A DNA stretch of 64,000 bases from the NCBI RefSeq assembly GCF_036346295.1, contig NZ_CP107819.1:7688001-7752000 (forward strand). The letters run 5' to 3'. The notes below the pieces were generated by a model. The model had not been told where the DNA came from, did no database searches, and saw only the letters and a program-made list of their open reading frames with translations. This document shows, in pieces, positions 52,022-62,287 of the stretch; the first letter of the stretch is position 1; each line of letters opens with the position of its first letter. The position numbers were made by a program, and so were the translations under genes. This DNA is from Streptomyces sp. NBC_00536 (lineage in GTDB: Bacteria > Actinomycetota > Actinomycetes > Streptomycetales > Streptomycetaceae).

Positions 52022-52096
52022 CTCAGGCTGTCCGGCCTCAGGCCGTGCGATCTCAGGCGGTCCGGCCTCGGGCAGTGCGGTCTCAGGCCGTGCGGA
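52022..52096. repeat. five 15-bp tandem repeats over the whiE hydroxylase stop
   Basis: Units begin CTCAGGC/CTCGGGC and are 15 bp (52022, 52037, 52052, 52067, 52082). The last holds the true stop (TCA 52083-52085). On the - strand each unit reads CG(C/G) AC(G/T/C/A) GCC TGA-like, so three of the four downstream copies give an extra in-frame TGA. Confidence 0.88.
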
Positions 52097-53720
52097 GCAC
52101 CTTCGACAGCACGTCGCACAGGACCGTCTCCGGATCGGCCGCGGCGCCGTCCGCGCGCCAGGCCACGAATCCGTCCGGGCGGACCAGGACGGCGCCCGCG
52201 GCGGGCAGCTCGTGCACCTCGGTCCAGTCGGCGTCGTCGGCCTGGACCAGATCGGCCCCCGAGCCGCCGGACCCGATCGTGTAGGAGTCCAGCCGTGCCC
52301 CGGTGCGCCGGGCCGCTTCCCCGGCCGCCCCCGCCCACGCCGTGCCCGGGGCGCTGAGCAGCACGAAGGACCGCTCGTACAGGTCCAGCGTGGAGATCCG
52401 CTGCCCGGCCCGGGTCAGCCACATGTGCGGTGCCCGGGTGCCGACGTCACCCTTCAGGCGCAGTCCGTCCGGAATGACCGGGCGCCCCGGGTCGCCGCCC
52501 ACGACCGCGCCGACCGGATAGCAGTACCCCATGGCCGTCGGCAGCACCCCGCTCTTGGGGCCGCCACCGCCCATGACCGGCGGCGGCGCGTAGCCCGGGT
52601 GGCTGTGCTCGGCCGAGCGCGCCGACGCCCGCTCACTGGTGGCCTTCGCCACCGGAAGCCGTTCGGCCTCGTAGGTGTCCAGCAGGCCGATGCCGGCGGA
52701 TCCGTCGAGCACCGCCGCGATCTTCCACGCCAGGTTGTGCGCGTCCTGGATGCCCGTGTTGGAGCCGAAGGCACCGGTCGGGCACATCTCGTGGGCGGCG
52801 TCCCCGGCGAGGAACACCCGGCCGGTGGAGTAGCGCTGCGCCACCCGTTCGGCCGCGTGCCAGGGGGCTTTTCCGCCGATCTCGACGTCCAGGTCGGGGA
52901 CGCCGATCGCCTCGCGGATCTGGCGTACGCAGCGCTCGTCGGTGAAGTCCTCCAGCGTCTCGCCCTGGTCCGGGTGCCACGGGGCGTGGAAGACCCACTT
53001 CGTCTGGTTGTCCACCGGCAGCAGCGCCCCGTCCGCTCCCGGGCGGATCAGGTAGCAGACGATGAAGCGCAGGTCGCCCAGCACCTCGGCCAGCCGCTCG
53101 GAGCGGAAGGTGATGCTGACGTTGTGGAACAGCTCGCCGCCACCCGACTGGGGGATGCGCAGGGCCTCCCGGACGGGGCTGCGCGGCCCGTCCGCGGCGA
53201 TCAGGAAGTCGGCGCGCACCCGGATGTGCTCACCGGTCTCCCGGTCCTTCACCAGGGCGTCCACACCGGTCTCGTCCTGGTCGAAACTCATCAGTTCGGT
53301 GGAGAACCGCACGTCGGCGCCCTGTGCCCGGCTCTGCGCGGCCAGTTCGGGCTCGATGTTGTTCTGGCTGCACAGGCACCAGCCGGTGGGGCTGAACCGG
53401 GCCAGCGCTCCGCCCGGGTCGATGGCCTTGACCAGCCAGTTGTGCTGGTCGCCGGTCAGCGACTCGGTCTGCAGGATGCCGTTGTTGCCCTCCAGGGCGG
53501 AGGCGGCCCGCCGGATCGCGGGCTCCGCGCCCGCCGTGCGGAACAGCTCCATGGTCCGGGCGTTGATTCCGCGTCCGCGCGGGTGATCGGACGTACCGGC
53601 GTGCTTCTCGACGAGCATGTGCCTGACGCCGTGACGGCTCAGGAACAGCGAGGTGGACAGGCCCACGAGGGAGCCGCCCACGACGAGGACCGGTACGCGG
53701 ACGTCGACGTTCTCTTCCAT
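52083..53720 (-). CDS. FAD-dependent polyketide hydroxylase (WhiE ORFVIII type)
   Basis: A 545-residue aromatic polyketide hydroxylase. The FAD fold opens VPVLVVGGSLVGLSTSLFLS, the second motif is FLIAADGPRSPVREAL, and the third is GRVFLAGDAAHEMCPTGAFG SNTG-type. The C-terminal thioredoxin-like part is typical of phenol hydroxylase-like enzymes. It is divergent from the whiE genes, exactly as whiE ORFVIII is in S. coelicolor, and should hydroxylate the polyketide core. ATG 53720 follows AGGAG. Confidence 0.9.
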   Translation of the reverse strand: MEENVDVRVPVLVVGGSLVGLSTSLFLSRHGVRHMLVEKHAGTSDHPRGRGINARTMELFRTAGAEPAIRRAASALEGNNGILQTESLTGDQHNWLVKAIDPGGALARFSPTGWCLCSQNNIEPELAAQSRAQGADVRFSTELMSFDQDETGVDALVKDRETGEHIRVRADFLIAADGPRSPVREALRIPQSGGGELFHNVSITFRSERLAEVLGDLRFIVCYLIRPGADGALLPVDNQTKWVFHAPWHPDQGETLEDFTDERCVRQIREAIGVPDLDVEIGGKAPWHAAERVAQRYSTGRVFLAGDAAHEMCPTGAFGSNTGIQDAHNLAWKIAAVLDGSAGIGLLDTYEAERLPVAKATSERASARSAEHSHPGYAPPPVMGGGGPKSGVLPTAMGYCYPVGAVVGGDPGRPVIPDGLRLKGDVGTRAPHMWLTRAGQRISTLDLYERSFVLLSAPGTAWAGAAGEAARRTGARLDSYTIGSGGSGADLVQADDADWTEVHELPAAGAVLVRPDGFVAWRADGAAADPETVLCDVLSKVLRTA

Positions 53721-53932
53721 TGGCGAAGGGCTCCTGATTTCTGTGCGGGTCGGTGCGGGGGAGTGGACTCCTTTATGCCCCCGATCGGCCACGGACCCCG
53801 GGCGATTCGCCCGTTGTCACCCGCTTGATTGTGAGATGTAGCGATTCGTCCCGGTCCGGATGAGCATGAGGGACAGCGCTCCCCCCACGTCGGAACGCGA
53901 TGGCCTCCACGCCCTCACGAAGGAGTGAGCAG
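53721..53932. promoter_or_regulatory. divergent whiE control region
   Basis: The 212 bp between ORFVIII and ORFI hold both promoters. TTGATT (53825-53830) could be part of a rightward promoter, but no sigma-F or WhiG consensus was confirmed by eye. In S. coelicolor the ORFVIII promoter is known to need sigma-F and ORFI-VII to be sporulation-regulated. Confidence 0.5.
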
Positions 53933-55039
53933 ATGACCAACACCCTGGCCGAACGGGTGTCACAGTCCGCCTTCGACGGCTCGATGCTCCGGGTCGTCCT
54001 GCTGATGGACCTCCACGAGGGCACCCAGCAGCGGTTCTTCGAGGCGTACGAAAAGCTCCGCCACGACATCGCGTCCGTCCCGGGACATCTCGGCGACCAG
54101 CTGTGCCAGTCCTTCGAGAACCCCTCCCAATGGCTCATCACCAGCGAGTGGGAGAGCGCACCGCAGTACCTGGCCTGGGTCAACAGCGAGGAGCACGCCG
54201 AACAGGTCCGCCCGCTCGGCGCCTGCGCCCGCGCCATGAAGCCGCTGAAGTTCACCGTCCTGCGCGAGACCGGCAAGCGCTACGACGCCCCCGCGTCCCC
54301 CGCGGTACGGGCCCGGCTCCAGCCCGCGCCCCGCCTCGGCGCGGGCATCGTCCGCCACGGCCTCACCTTCACGGTCAAGCCGGGCAGCGAATCCGCCGTC
54401 GCGGAGATCCTCTCCTCGTACGCCTCACCGGCCGCCCGGGTCGACGACCACACCCGGCTGTGCCGCACCACCCTCTTCATGCACGGCAACCGGGTGGTGC
54501 GTACGGTCGAGGTCCAGGGCGACCTGATGGCGGCCCTGCGGCACGTGTCCGAACAGCCCGAGGTCCGCGCCGTGGAAGAGGCCATCAACCCGTACCTGGA
54601 ACAGGACCGGGACCTCGCCGACCCCGAATCGGCCCGGATGTTCTTCATGCGCGCCGGACTTCCGGCGGTCCACCACATCGCCGCCCGCGACGGGGAGCCC
54701 GATGCCGCCGAGGTCCACCGCCGCGCCGTCTTCTACCCCGCCAAGCCGGGCTACGGGCCCGCGCTCGCCCGGTTCCTCTCCCAGCAGGACGAGTCCGCGG
54801 CCCGGCGCCCCGGCGGTCCGGTGCGCAGCAGCAGCATCTTCCAGCGCGACGACGTCGTCGTACGCCTCCTGGACGTGTGCGGACCGGCCGACGCGCGCCC
54901 CGACGCGGCCGTCGGCATCGAAGGGCCGCGCAAGGCGGCGGTCCTGGCCCGGCTGCTCGCGGGCCCGGCCGGACCCGCCCCGGCCGCACCCCACCCCATG
55001 AAGCTGATCACGGACCGCCACGCACCCGCGCGGTCCTGA
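53933..55039 (+). CDS. SchA/CurD-like protein (WhiE ORFI type)
   Basis: A 368-residue protein of the SchA/CurD family with two ABM-like ferredoxin-fold halves: [20 protein letters not shown] and [20 protein letters not shown] in the first, [20 protein letters not shown] and [20 protein letters not shown] in the second, with a third part [20 protein letters not shown]. It heads the rightward whiE operon and is thought to help polyketide oxidation or folding; function is not proven. ATG 53933 follows AAGGAG. Confidence 0.9.
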   Translation: MTNTLAERVSQSAFDGSMLRVVLLMDLHEGTQQRFFEAYEKLRHDIASVPGHLGDQLCQSFENPSQWLITSEWESAPQYLAWVNSEEHAEQVRPLGACARAMKPLKFTVLRETGKRYDAPASPAVRARLQPAPRLGAGIVRHGLTFTVKPGSESAVAEILSSYASPAARVDDHTRLCRTTLFMHGNRVVRTVEVQGDLMAALRHVSEQPEVRAVEEAINPYLEQDRDLADPESARMFFMRAGLPAVHHIAARDGEPDAAEVHRRAVFYPAKPGYGPALARFLSQQDESAARRPGGPVRSSSIFQRDDVVVRLLDVCGPADARPDAAVGIEGPRKAAVLARLLAGPAGPAPAAPHPMKLITDRHAPARS

Positions 55040-55122
55040 TCCCCACCTGTTCCACCCCCCTTCACCCACCCCCGCCACGACAGCCTCGTGCAGGCTCCGT
55101 CTCCGCCCGGAGGAAGTCCGCC

Positions 55123-55578
55123 ATGACCAGAGAACGCCCACGCATCGTCGACCTCAGCGAGACGCAGCCCAACACCCGGCGCGGAGGAGATCTGCGAGCC
55201 GTGCTCACACCGACCTCGGTGGGCTGCACCAGCGGTTTCATGGGCCTGGCCGTGATGGCCCCCGGTGAGTCCATCGCCGAGCACTACCACCCGTACTCCG
55301 AGGAGTTCGTGTACGTGGTGGCCGGGCACCTGGAGGTCGACCTCGACGGCGAGGCCCACCCGCTGCGCACCGACCAGGGACTGCTCGTCCCCCTCAACGT
55401 GCGCCACCGGTTCCGCAACATCGGCGACACCGAGGCCCGGATGGTCTTCCACCTCGGCCCGCTCGCCCCCCGGCCGGAACTCGGCCACGTCGACACCGAG
55501 CAATCACCGCATACGGCGGCGCACACGACGGCCGTCGAGTGGGATCGTCCGCCGGACCGTACCGGAGCGGTGTCGTGA
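55123..55578 (+). CDS. cupin (WhiE ORFII type)
   Basis: A 151-residue cupin with metal-type motif 1 [20 protein letters not shown] and motif 2 [20 protein letters not shown]. Cupins of type II polyketide clusters are implicated in oxidation or cyclisation. ATG 55123 has AGGAA upstream, 83 bp after ORFI. Its TGA overlaps the GTG of the ketosynthase gene. Confidence 0.9.
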   Translation: MTRERPRIVDLSETQPNTRRGGDLRAVLTPTSVGCTSGFMGLAVMAPGESIAEHYHPYSEEFVYVVAGHLEVDLDGEAHPLRTDQGLLVPLNVRHRFRNIGDTEARMVFHLGPLAPRPELGHVDTEQSPHTAAHTTAVEWDRPPDRTGAVS

Positions 55579-56846
55579 CCCGCCGCCGGGTGGCCGTCAC
55601 CGGAGTCGGCGTCGTCGCGCCCGGCGGCATCGGCACGGCAGCCTTCTGGGACCTGCTGTCCCACGGCCGTACGGCGACCCGTGGCATCACCCTCTTCGAT
55701 CCGGCCGGCTTCCGGTCCCGGATCGCCGCGGAGGTCGACTTCGACCCCGCCGCGCACGGCCTCGACGAGGACACGGCGGCCCGGGCGGACCGGTACATCC
55801 AGTTCGCCCTGGTCGCCGCCCGGGAGGCGGTGGCCGACGCGGGCCTCGACCTCACCGCCGACGATTCCTGGCGCACCGGCGTCTCCCTGGGCACCGCCGT
55901 CGGCGGCACCACCCGCCTGGAACACGACTACGTCGCCGTCAGCCAGCGGGGCGAGTGGTGGGACGTGGACGAGCACCTCGCCTCGCCCTTCCTGCACCGC
56001 GCCTTCACCCCCGCCACCCTGGCCTCGGCCGTGGCCGAACAGACGGGCGCGCGGGGCCCGGTACAGACCGTGTCCACCGGCTGCACGTCCGGGCTCGACG
56101 CGATCGGGTACGCCGTCCACTCCATCCAGGAGGGCCGGATGGACGTCTGCATCGCCGGCGCCTCCGACTCACCCGTGTCCCCCATCACGGTCGCCTGCTT
56201 CGACGCCATCAAGGCGACCTCGGCGAACAACGACGACCCGGCCCACGCCTCCCGGCCCTTCGACGCGAACCGCGACGGATTCGTCCTCGGCGAAGGCGGC
56301 GCCGTCCTCGTCCTGGAGGAGCTGGAACACGCCCGGGCCCGCGGCGCCACCGTCTACTGCGAGATCGGCGGGTACGCCACCTTCGGCAACGCCCACCACA
56401 TGACGGGGCTCACCACCGAAGGCCTGGAAATGGCCCGGGCCATCGAAACGGCCCTCGGCCAGGCGCGGATCGCCGCCACGGACATCGACTACGTCAACGC
56501 GCACGGATCCGGCACCAAACAGAACGACCGGCACGAGACCGCCGCGGTCAAACGGGTCCTCGGCGACCACGCCTACAACACCCCGATGAGTTCCATCAAA
56601 TCCATGGTGGGCCACTCGCTCGGCGCCATCGGCGCCATCGAACTCGCCGCCTGCGTCCTGGCGCTGCGGCACCAGGTGGTCCCCCCGACCGCCAACTACG
56701 AGACCCCCGACCCCGAATGCGACCTGGACTACGTACCGCGCACCGCCCGCGAGCACCCGCTGCGCCACGTGCTCTCCGTCGGCAGCGGATTCGGCGGGTT
56801 CCAGTCCGCCGTGGTCATGTCCCGGCCGAAGGAGGTGCGCGTGTGA
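55575..56846 (+). CDS. type II PKS ketosynthase alpha (WhiE ORFIII type)
   Basis: A 423-residue KS-alpha. The nucleophile is Cys170 in [18 protein letters not shown]; catalytic His are in [16 protein letters not shown] and [16 protein letters not shown]. It condenses malonyl units on ACP with its KS-beta partner. GTG 55575 overlaps the cupin stop and its TGA overlaps the KS-beta GTG, the usual stoichiometric coupling of the pair. Confidence 0.95.
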   Translation: MTRRRVAVTGVGVVAPGGIGTAAFWDLLSHGRTATRGITLFDPAGFRSRIAAEVDFDPAAHGLDEDTAARADRYIQFALVAAREAVADAGLDLTADDSWRTGVSLGTAVGGTTRLEHDYVAVSQRGEWWDVDEHLASPFLHRAFTPATLASAVAEQTGARGPVQTVSTGCTSGLDAIGYAVHSIQEGRMDVCIAGASDSPVSPITVACFDAIKATSANNDDPAHASRPFDANRDGFVLGEGGAVLVLEELEHARARGATVYCEIGGYATFGNAHHMTGLTTEGLEMARAIETALGQARIAATDIDYVNAHGSGTKQNDRHETAAVKRVLGDHAYNTPMSSIKSMVGHSLGAIGAIELAACVLALRHQVVPPTANYETPDPECDLDYVPRTAREHPLRHVLSVGSGFGGFQSAVVMSRPKEVRV

Positions 56847-58108
56847 ACACCCGTACCAGTGCCGCCGGGCGCCCGTCCGGCCCCCCGGCGGTCGTCATCA
56901 CGGGCATCGGCGTCATCGCACCCAACGGGACCGGCGCCGACGCCTTCTGGAAGGCCACCCAGGCGGGGGACGCGGTCATCGGCCGGATCACCCGGCAGGG
57001 CTGCGAACACCTCCCGCTGCGCGTCGCGGGCGAGGTCCGCGGCTTCGACCCGGGCACGCTCGTCGAGGAACGCTTCCTCGTCCAGACCGACCGGTTCAGC
57101 CACCACGCCCTCGCCGCGGCCGACCTCGCCCTGGACCACGCCCGGCTCGGGCGCGCCGACTACGAAGACGACCCGTACTCCGTGGGCGTGGTCACCGCCG
57201 CCGGATCGGGCGGCGGCGAGTTCGGGCAGCGCGAACTGCAACGGCTCTGGGGACGCGGACCCCGCTACGTGGGCCCGTACCAGTCCATCGCCTGGTTCTA
57301 CGCGGCGAGCACCGGCCAGGTCTCCATCCGGCGCGGGTTCAAGGGCCCCTGCGGGGTGCTGGCCAGCGACGAGGCCGGCGGGCTCGACGCCTTCGCGCAC
57401 GCCGCCCGGGCCATCCGCCAGGGCAGCCGCGCCATGCTCGTCGGCGCGACGGAGGCACCGCTCGCCCCGTACTCGGTGGTCTGCCAGCTCGGTTACCCGG
57501 GGCTGAGCGTCAGCGACGACCCCGAACGGGCCTACCGCCCCTTCACCGACAAGGCCTGCGGCTTCGTCCCTGCCGAGGGCGGCGCCATGTTCGTCGTCGA
57601 GGACGAGCGGGCCGCCGTGGCGCGCGGGGCGCCCGTACGCGCGGAACTCGCCGGGCACGCCGCGACCTTCACCGGTCCCGGCCGCTGGGCGGAGTCCGCC
57701 GAGGGCCTCGCCCGGGCGATCAGCGGCGCGCTGCGCGAGGCGGGCTGCGCCCCCGAGGAGGTCGACGTCGTCTTCGCGGACGCCCTCGGCACCCCGGAAG
57801 CCGACGCCGCCGAGGCCCGGGCCCTGCACGCGGCGCTGGGCGCGCACGGCCGCACGGTGGCCGTGACCGCACCCAAGAGCGGTACCGGGCGCGCCTATTG
57901 CGCGGCCGGGACCCTGGACGTGGCCGCCGCCGTCCTGGCCCTGGAACACGGCATCGTCCCGCCCACCCCGAACGTCTTCGACGTGTGCCACGACCTGGAC
58001 GTGGTCACCGGCGGCGCCCGCTCCGCGGAGCTGCGCACCGCCCTCGTGCTGAGCCGGGGCCTGATGGGCTCCAACTCGGCGGTCGTCATCCGCGGGCGGC
58101 ACCCGTAG
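56843..58108 (+). CDS. type II PKS chain-length factor / KS-beta (WhiE ORFIV type)
   Basis: A 421-residue KS-beta. The KS fold is intact ([20 protein letters not shown]) but the nucleophile is replaced: [20 protein letters not shown] has Glu177 at the position of Cys170 of KS-alpha. Most chain-length factors have Gln there. It sets chain length and primes by decarboxylation. AAGGAGGTG precedes GTG 56843. An 18-bp tandem repeat follows its stop. Confidence 0.93.
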   Translation: MNTRTSAAGRPSGPPAVVITGIGVIAPNGTGADAFWKATQAGDAVIGRITRQGCEHLPLRVAGEVRGFDPGTLVEERFLVQTDRFSHHALAAADLALDHARLGRADYEDDPYSVGVVTAAGSGGGEFGQRELQRLWGRGPRYVGPYQSIAWFYAASTGQVSIRRGFKGPCGVLASDEAGGLDAFAHAARAIRQGSRAMLVGATEAPLAPYSVVCQLGYPGLSVSDDPERAYRPFTDKACGFVPAEGGAMFVVEDERAAVARGAPVRAELAGHAATFTGPGRWAESAEGLARAISGALREAGCAPEEVDVVFADALGTPEADAAEARALHAALGAHGRTVAVTAPKSGTGRAYCAAGTLDVAAAVLALEHGIVPPTPNVFDVCHDLDVVTGGARSAELRTALVLSRGLMGSNSAVVIRGRHP

Positions 58109-58155
58109 CCGACGGAGATCCCGTAACCGACGGAGAGCCCGTAACCGAGAGAGAA
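58102..58155. repeat. three 18-bp tandem repeats over the KS-beta stop
   Basis: CCCGTAGCCGACGGAGAT (58102), CCCGTAACCGACGGAGAG (58120) and CCCGTAACCGAGAGAGAA (58138). The first contains the true TAG (58106-58108), and the next two give in-frame TAA codons. Confidence 0.92.
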
Positions 58156-58180
58156 GCAGTCGCAGAAAGAAGGAACCACC

Positions 58181-58916
<736 letters not shown>

Positions 58917-58957
58917 CCGCCACCCGCCATCACGAGCAGAAAGGCCGTCCCCCTCCC

Positions 58958-59287
58958 ATGCACCAAGCGCTCATCGTGGCCCGTATGGCACCCGGCTCCG
59001 CACCCGACATCGCCGACCTGTTCGCGGCCTCGGACGCGGGCGAACTGCCCCACCTGGTCGGCGTCAAGCGCCGCAGCCTGTTCCAGTTCGGCGACGTGTA
59101 CATGCACCTGATCGAGTCCGACACCCCGCCGGGACCGGCCATCGCCGAGGTCACCGGGCACCCGGAGTTCCGCAGCCTCAGCGACAGCCTCGCCCGGTAC
59201 ATCAGCCCGCACGACCCCGAGACCTGGCGCAGCCCGAAGGACGCGATGGCCCAGCGCTTCTACCGCTGGGAGCGCCCCGCGGGCTGA
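58958..59287 (+). CDS. polyketide cyclase, TcmI type (WhiE ORFVII type)
   Basis: A 109-residue ferredoxin-like cyclase: HQALIVARMAPGSAPDIADL, HLVGVKRRSLFQFGDVYMHL, and ISPHDPETWRSPKDAMAQRF. TcmI-type cyclases close later rings. It is the last gene of the rightward whiE operon and is followed by a large inverted repeat. Confidence 0.92.
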   Translation: MHQALIVARMAPGSAPDIADLFAASDAGELPHLVGVKRRSLFQFGDVYMHLIESDTPPGPAIAEVTGHPEFRSLSDSLARYISPHDPETWRSPKDAMAQRFYRWERPAG

Positions 59288-59299
59288 GCCCACCCGCGC

Positions 59300-59368
59300 A
59301 CGGCCCACGGGCCGGGACGGACGCCGCGGCGCACACCGCGCGGCGCTCCGGCCCGGCCCGTGGGCCGT
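59300..59368. terminator. 17-bp perfect inverted repeat after whiE
   Basis: ACGGCCCACGGGCCGGG (59300-59316) and CCCGGCCCGTGGGCCGT (59352-59368) are exact reverse complements around a 35-bp loop with its own GC-rich inner stems. It separates whiE from the convergent XRE-type gene and should end both transcripts. Confidence 0.85.
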
Positions 59369-59393
59369 TCCCGCGACCACCGGGTCACGGTGG

Positions 59394-60767
59394 CTACCGG
59401 GGGAGGCGGAGCACCCCGGATCCGCTCCGTGGTCCCTCGACGGCCGGGGCGGCGGGCGCCGGGCCCAGGGTCGTGGTCCCCGGGGCCGCGCGGTGGCCCA
59501 GGCCGGTCCGGTACGCGTCCAGCGCCGCCTCCGTGCGCCCGGCCCGCCGCAGCAGATCGCCCAGCAGGCGGCACAGGTCGGCGAGATCGCCCGAGGCCCC
59601 GCTGCGCTCCAGCAGCGCGAGCGCCCGTACGTAGTGCTCCTCGGCCGCGCCGGTGTCCCCGCGCTCCTGCGCGATCAGCCCGAGCAGCCGGTGGGCCCCG
59701 CCCGCGTGCACCGCGCCGTGCCGGTCGCCCAGCTCCAGCAGCTCCGACAGGAGCTCCGCCGCCTCCTCGTACCGGCCGAGGCGCCGCAGCACGTCGGCCA
59801 GCTCCACCTCGACCTGCGCCGTGTAGAGCGCGGCCCGGCGCGCCGCCAGCATGTCCCGCGCCGTGCGCAACTCCCGCTCCGCCGCGTGCAGTTCGCCGTT
59901 CTGCGCCTGTACGTACCCCCGCATCCAGTGGCAGTGCGCCAGGTCGGCCCCCAGCCGCAGCTGCCGGTAGATCTCCTGGGCCTTGGCGAGCGAGGCATCG
60001 GCGTCGGCGGGCCGCCCCTCGGCGAGGAAGGTCCGGGCCACCTGCCGGTGCATGCCCGCGACCAGCGCCGGATCGCCGACCCGGGGGGCCAGCGCGAGCG
60101 CGAGTTCGGCCGCGTGCGCGGCCCGGGCGTGCGCGCCCATGTCGATGTACGGGCCGATGACGGCGGCGTAGAGCAGCACCAGCGCCTCGGGGTCGGGCAG
60201 CCCGCCCGCGTTCAGCTCGTCGATGGTGGATTCGAGCAGGTAGCAGGCGTAGCGCAGCTCACCGGCCAGTAGCAGCGCGACCGCGCGGCCCCGGATCGGG
60301 CGGGCCCGGCGGTGCAGCGGCTCGCCCTCCAGGAGCCGCTCCGCCGCCTCGAACCGGCTGACGGCCTCGGTGAGTTCACCCGACTCCAGCGCGCAGTCGC
60401 CCAGGCCCAGCAGTGCTTCGGCCCGCTCCGCGGGGAGGCCGAGCCGCTCCGCCTCGGCGAGGAGGCGCAGGTAGCGGTCGGCGGCCTCGTCGGCGGCGCC
60501 GGTGGCCAGCGCGCGCTGGGCGTCGGTCAGCCCGAGCCGCAGCTCGGTGGCCAGGTGGGCGGGCCTGCCGGTGACCAGCTCCTCGTAACTGACGTCCAGG
60601 CGGCCGGCGAGGAAGCGCAGGGCCGTTTCGGACGGCCGGACCTTGCCGGACTCCAGGGTCGAGACGTAGGCGGCGCTGTAGGAGGGTTCGGCCAACTGCC
60701 GCTGGGTCAGCCCGCGTTCGGTTCTCAACCGCTGCACCCTGCGCCCGATCTCCGCCGGTTCGTCCAT
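59394..60767 (-). CDS. XRE-type regulator with TPR domain
   Basis: A 457-residue regulator. Residues about 1-65 are an XRE helix-turn-helix (GRRVQRLRTERGLTQRQLAE, YVSTLESGKVRPSETALRFL). The remainder is TPR repeats (RYLRLLAEAERLGLPAERAE, ARTFLAEGRPADADASLAKA, EEHYVRALALLERSGASGDL). Such proteins often respond to peptides or act as local activators. It is divergent from the M64 protease, and TGCTTAA repeats lie between them. Confidence 0.87.
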   Translation of the reverse strand: MDEPAEIGRRVQRLRTERGLTQRQLAEPSYSAAYVSTLESGKVRPSETALRFLAGRLDVSYEELVTGRPAHLATELRLGLTDAQRALATGAADEAADRYLRLLAEAERLGLPAERAEALLGLGDCALESGELTEAVSRFEAAERLLEGEPLHRRARPIRGRAVALLLAGELRYACYLLESTIDELNAGGLPDPEALVLLYAAVIGPYIDMGAHARAAHAAELALALAPRVGDPALVAGMHRQVARTFLAEGRPADADASLAKAQEIYRQLRLGADLAHCHWMRGYVQAQNGELHAAERELRTARDMLAARRAALYTAQVEVELADVLRRLGRYEEAAELLSELLELGDRHGAVHAGGAHRLLGLIAQERGDTGAAEEHYVRALALLERSGASGDLADLCRLLGDLLRRAGRTEAALDAYRTGLGHRAAPGTTTLGPAPAAPAVEGPRSGSGVLRLPR

Positions 60768-60854
60768 CGATGCTCCCCGTTCCCGCCAACGCTCCGCTGA
60801 ACGACCAGTATTGGGCCGCGCAGACCATTGCGCACGCCTCCTGCGCCCCCTAAT

Positions 60855-60892
60855 TTAAGCACTCGATTCAGTCTGCTTAACCGGCTGCTTAA
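60855..60892. promoter_or_regulatory. TGCTTAA repeats between XRE regulator and M64 protease
   Basis: TTAAGCA at 60855-60861 is the reverse complement of TGCTTAA at 60874-60880 and 60886-60892. The two direct copies are 12 bp apart, about one helical turn. This AT-rich block is unlike the surrounding DNA and is a likely operator. Confidence 0.65.
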
Positions 60893-60916
60893 CTTCTTTG
60901 TCCCCGGGGGGACTTC

Positions 60917-62284
60917 ATGAGACCAGTCATCCGTCCGGCCCTGCGCGCGGTCGCCGTGGCCTGCTGCGCCGCCACCGTCCTGCTGGCCGCGGGGCCGGGC
61001 GCGGCGAGCGCCGACCCGGCGCCGCGTCCGGCCACCGCGCCGCCGGGCGCCACCCGCGTACCCGTGGAGGTGCCCGGACCGGAGCACGGCGGCGAGGCCG
61101 GTTCCGGGTCGGTGCGGGTGCCGTCCCAAGGGCGGGCGAAGCCCGCGCTGCGGCTCTCGGAGGCCGAGCGGATGGCCGACGGAGCGGTCACCAAAATGAT
61201 CGACAACGGTCCGGTGGCCGACCGCCTGGACATCGTGGTCGTCGGTGACGGATACACCGCCGCGGAGCTGGACCGCTTCCACACCGACGCCAAGGAGAAG
61301 TGGGCCGAACTCTCCGCGGTCGAGCCCTACGCCAGTTACCGCAACCTCTTCAACGTCTGGACGGTCGACGCCGTCTCCCGGGAGTCCGGGGTCTCCGGCG
61401 ACCCGGACCCGGCGACGGTCCGCGACACCGCGCTCGGCTCGTACTTCTGGTGCGAGCAGATCGAGCGGCTGCTCTGCGTCGACCAGCCCAAGGTGGACGG
61501 CTACGTGGCGAAGGCGCCCGCGGCCGACCTGGTGATCGTCCTCGCCAACAGCGCCAAGTACGGCGGCGCGGGCTACAACGAGCGCAGTGCGACCCTCGGC
61601 TACGAGGGCATATCGACCGCTTCGGCGGGCCACCCGAAGTCCGGCCAGGTCGCCGTCCACGAGACCGGCCACTCGCTGGGCAAGCTCGCCGACGAGTACT
61701 TCTACCCCGGGGTGCCCGAGTACGAGCACTACACCGGCTCCGAGCCCGCCGAGTCCAACACCTCCACCCTCGCGGCCGGTCCCATGGCCGGGCAGCGGTC
61801 CAAGTGGTACCGCTGGCTCGGCGAGACCTCGCCCGACGGCGGTACCGTCGGCGCGTACGAGGGCGGCGGGTACTACGTGTCCGGCCTCTACCGGCCCACC
61901 GACGCCTCGATCATGCGGGTGCTGGGCAAGCCCTTCAACCTGCCCGGCGTCGAGGCGATGATCGCGGGCTTCCACCAGCACGCGCACCTGGTCACCCCGC
62001 TCGCCCCGACCGGCCGCACGCTACGGCTCCGGGACGCCGCGAAGGTCGCCGTACCCCGGCTGACCGGCCCGGACGGGCGGCAGCCGGTGGTGCGCTGGTA
62101 CCTGGACGGACGGGAGCAGAAACGATTCGAGGGCCGTACCGAGGTACACGTCGGCGAACTGTGGCTGTTCGACCTGCGCGCGCACCGGCTGACGGTCACC
62201 GCCGAGGACCGCACCCCCTCGGTACGCGACCCGGAGATCGCCCGGACCCTGCGGTCAACCGCCGAATGGCAGGTCCGCCTCTGA
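60917..62284 (+). CDS. secreted M64 family (IgA-type) metalloprotease
   Basis: A 455-residue exported metalloprotease. Signal peptide (AVAVACCAATVLLAAGPGAA) ends near residue 32. The M64 domain has LDIVVVGDGYTAAELDRFHT, then the Zn site VAVHETGHSLGKLADEY with His248, Glu249 and His252, and NTSTLAAGPMAGQRSKWY. It cleaves extracellular proteins or peptidoglycan-associated substrates. It is divergent from the XRE regulator and may be its target. Confidence 0.9.
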   Translation: MRPVIRPALRAVAVACCAATVLLAAGPGAASADPAPRPATAPPGATRVPVEVPGPEHGGEAGSGSVRVPSQGRAKPALRLSEAERMADGAVTKMIDNGPVADRLDIVVVGDGYTAAELDRFHTDAKEKWAELSAVEPYASYRNLFNVWTVDAVSRESGVSGDPDPATVRDTALGSYFWCEQIERLLCVDQPKVDGYVAKAPAADLVIVLANSAKYGGAGYNERSATLGYEGISTASAGHPKSGQVAVHETGHSLGKLADEYFYPGVPEYEHYTGSEPAESNTSTLAAGPMAGQRSKWYRWLGETSPDGGTVGAYEGGGYYVSGLYRPTDASIMRVLGKPFNLPGVEAMIAGFHQHAHLVTPLAPTGRTLRLRDAAKVAVPRLTGPDGRQPVVRWYLDGREQKRFEGRTEVHVGELWLFDLRAHRLTVTAEDRTPSVRDPEIARTLRSTAEWQVRL

Positions 62285-62287
62285 GTC

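Noticed and set aside
28004..58155. Possible CRISPR array from the tandem repeats
   Set aside because: Repeats are contiguous, short and without spacers; no cas gene is present.
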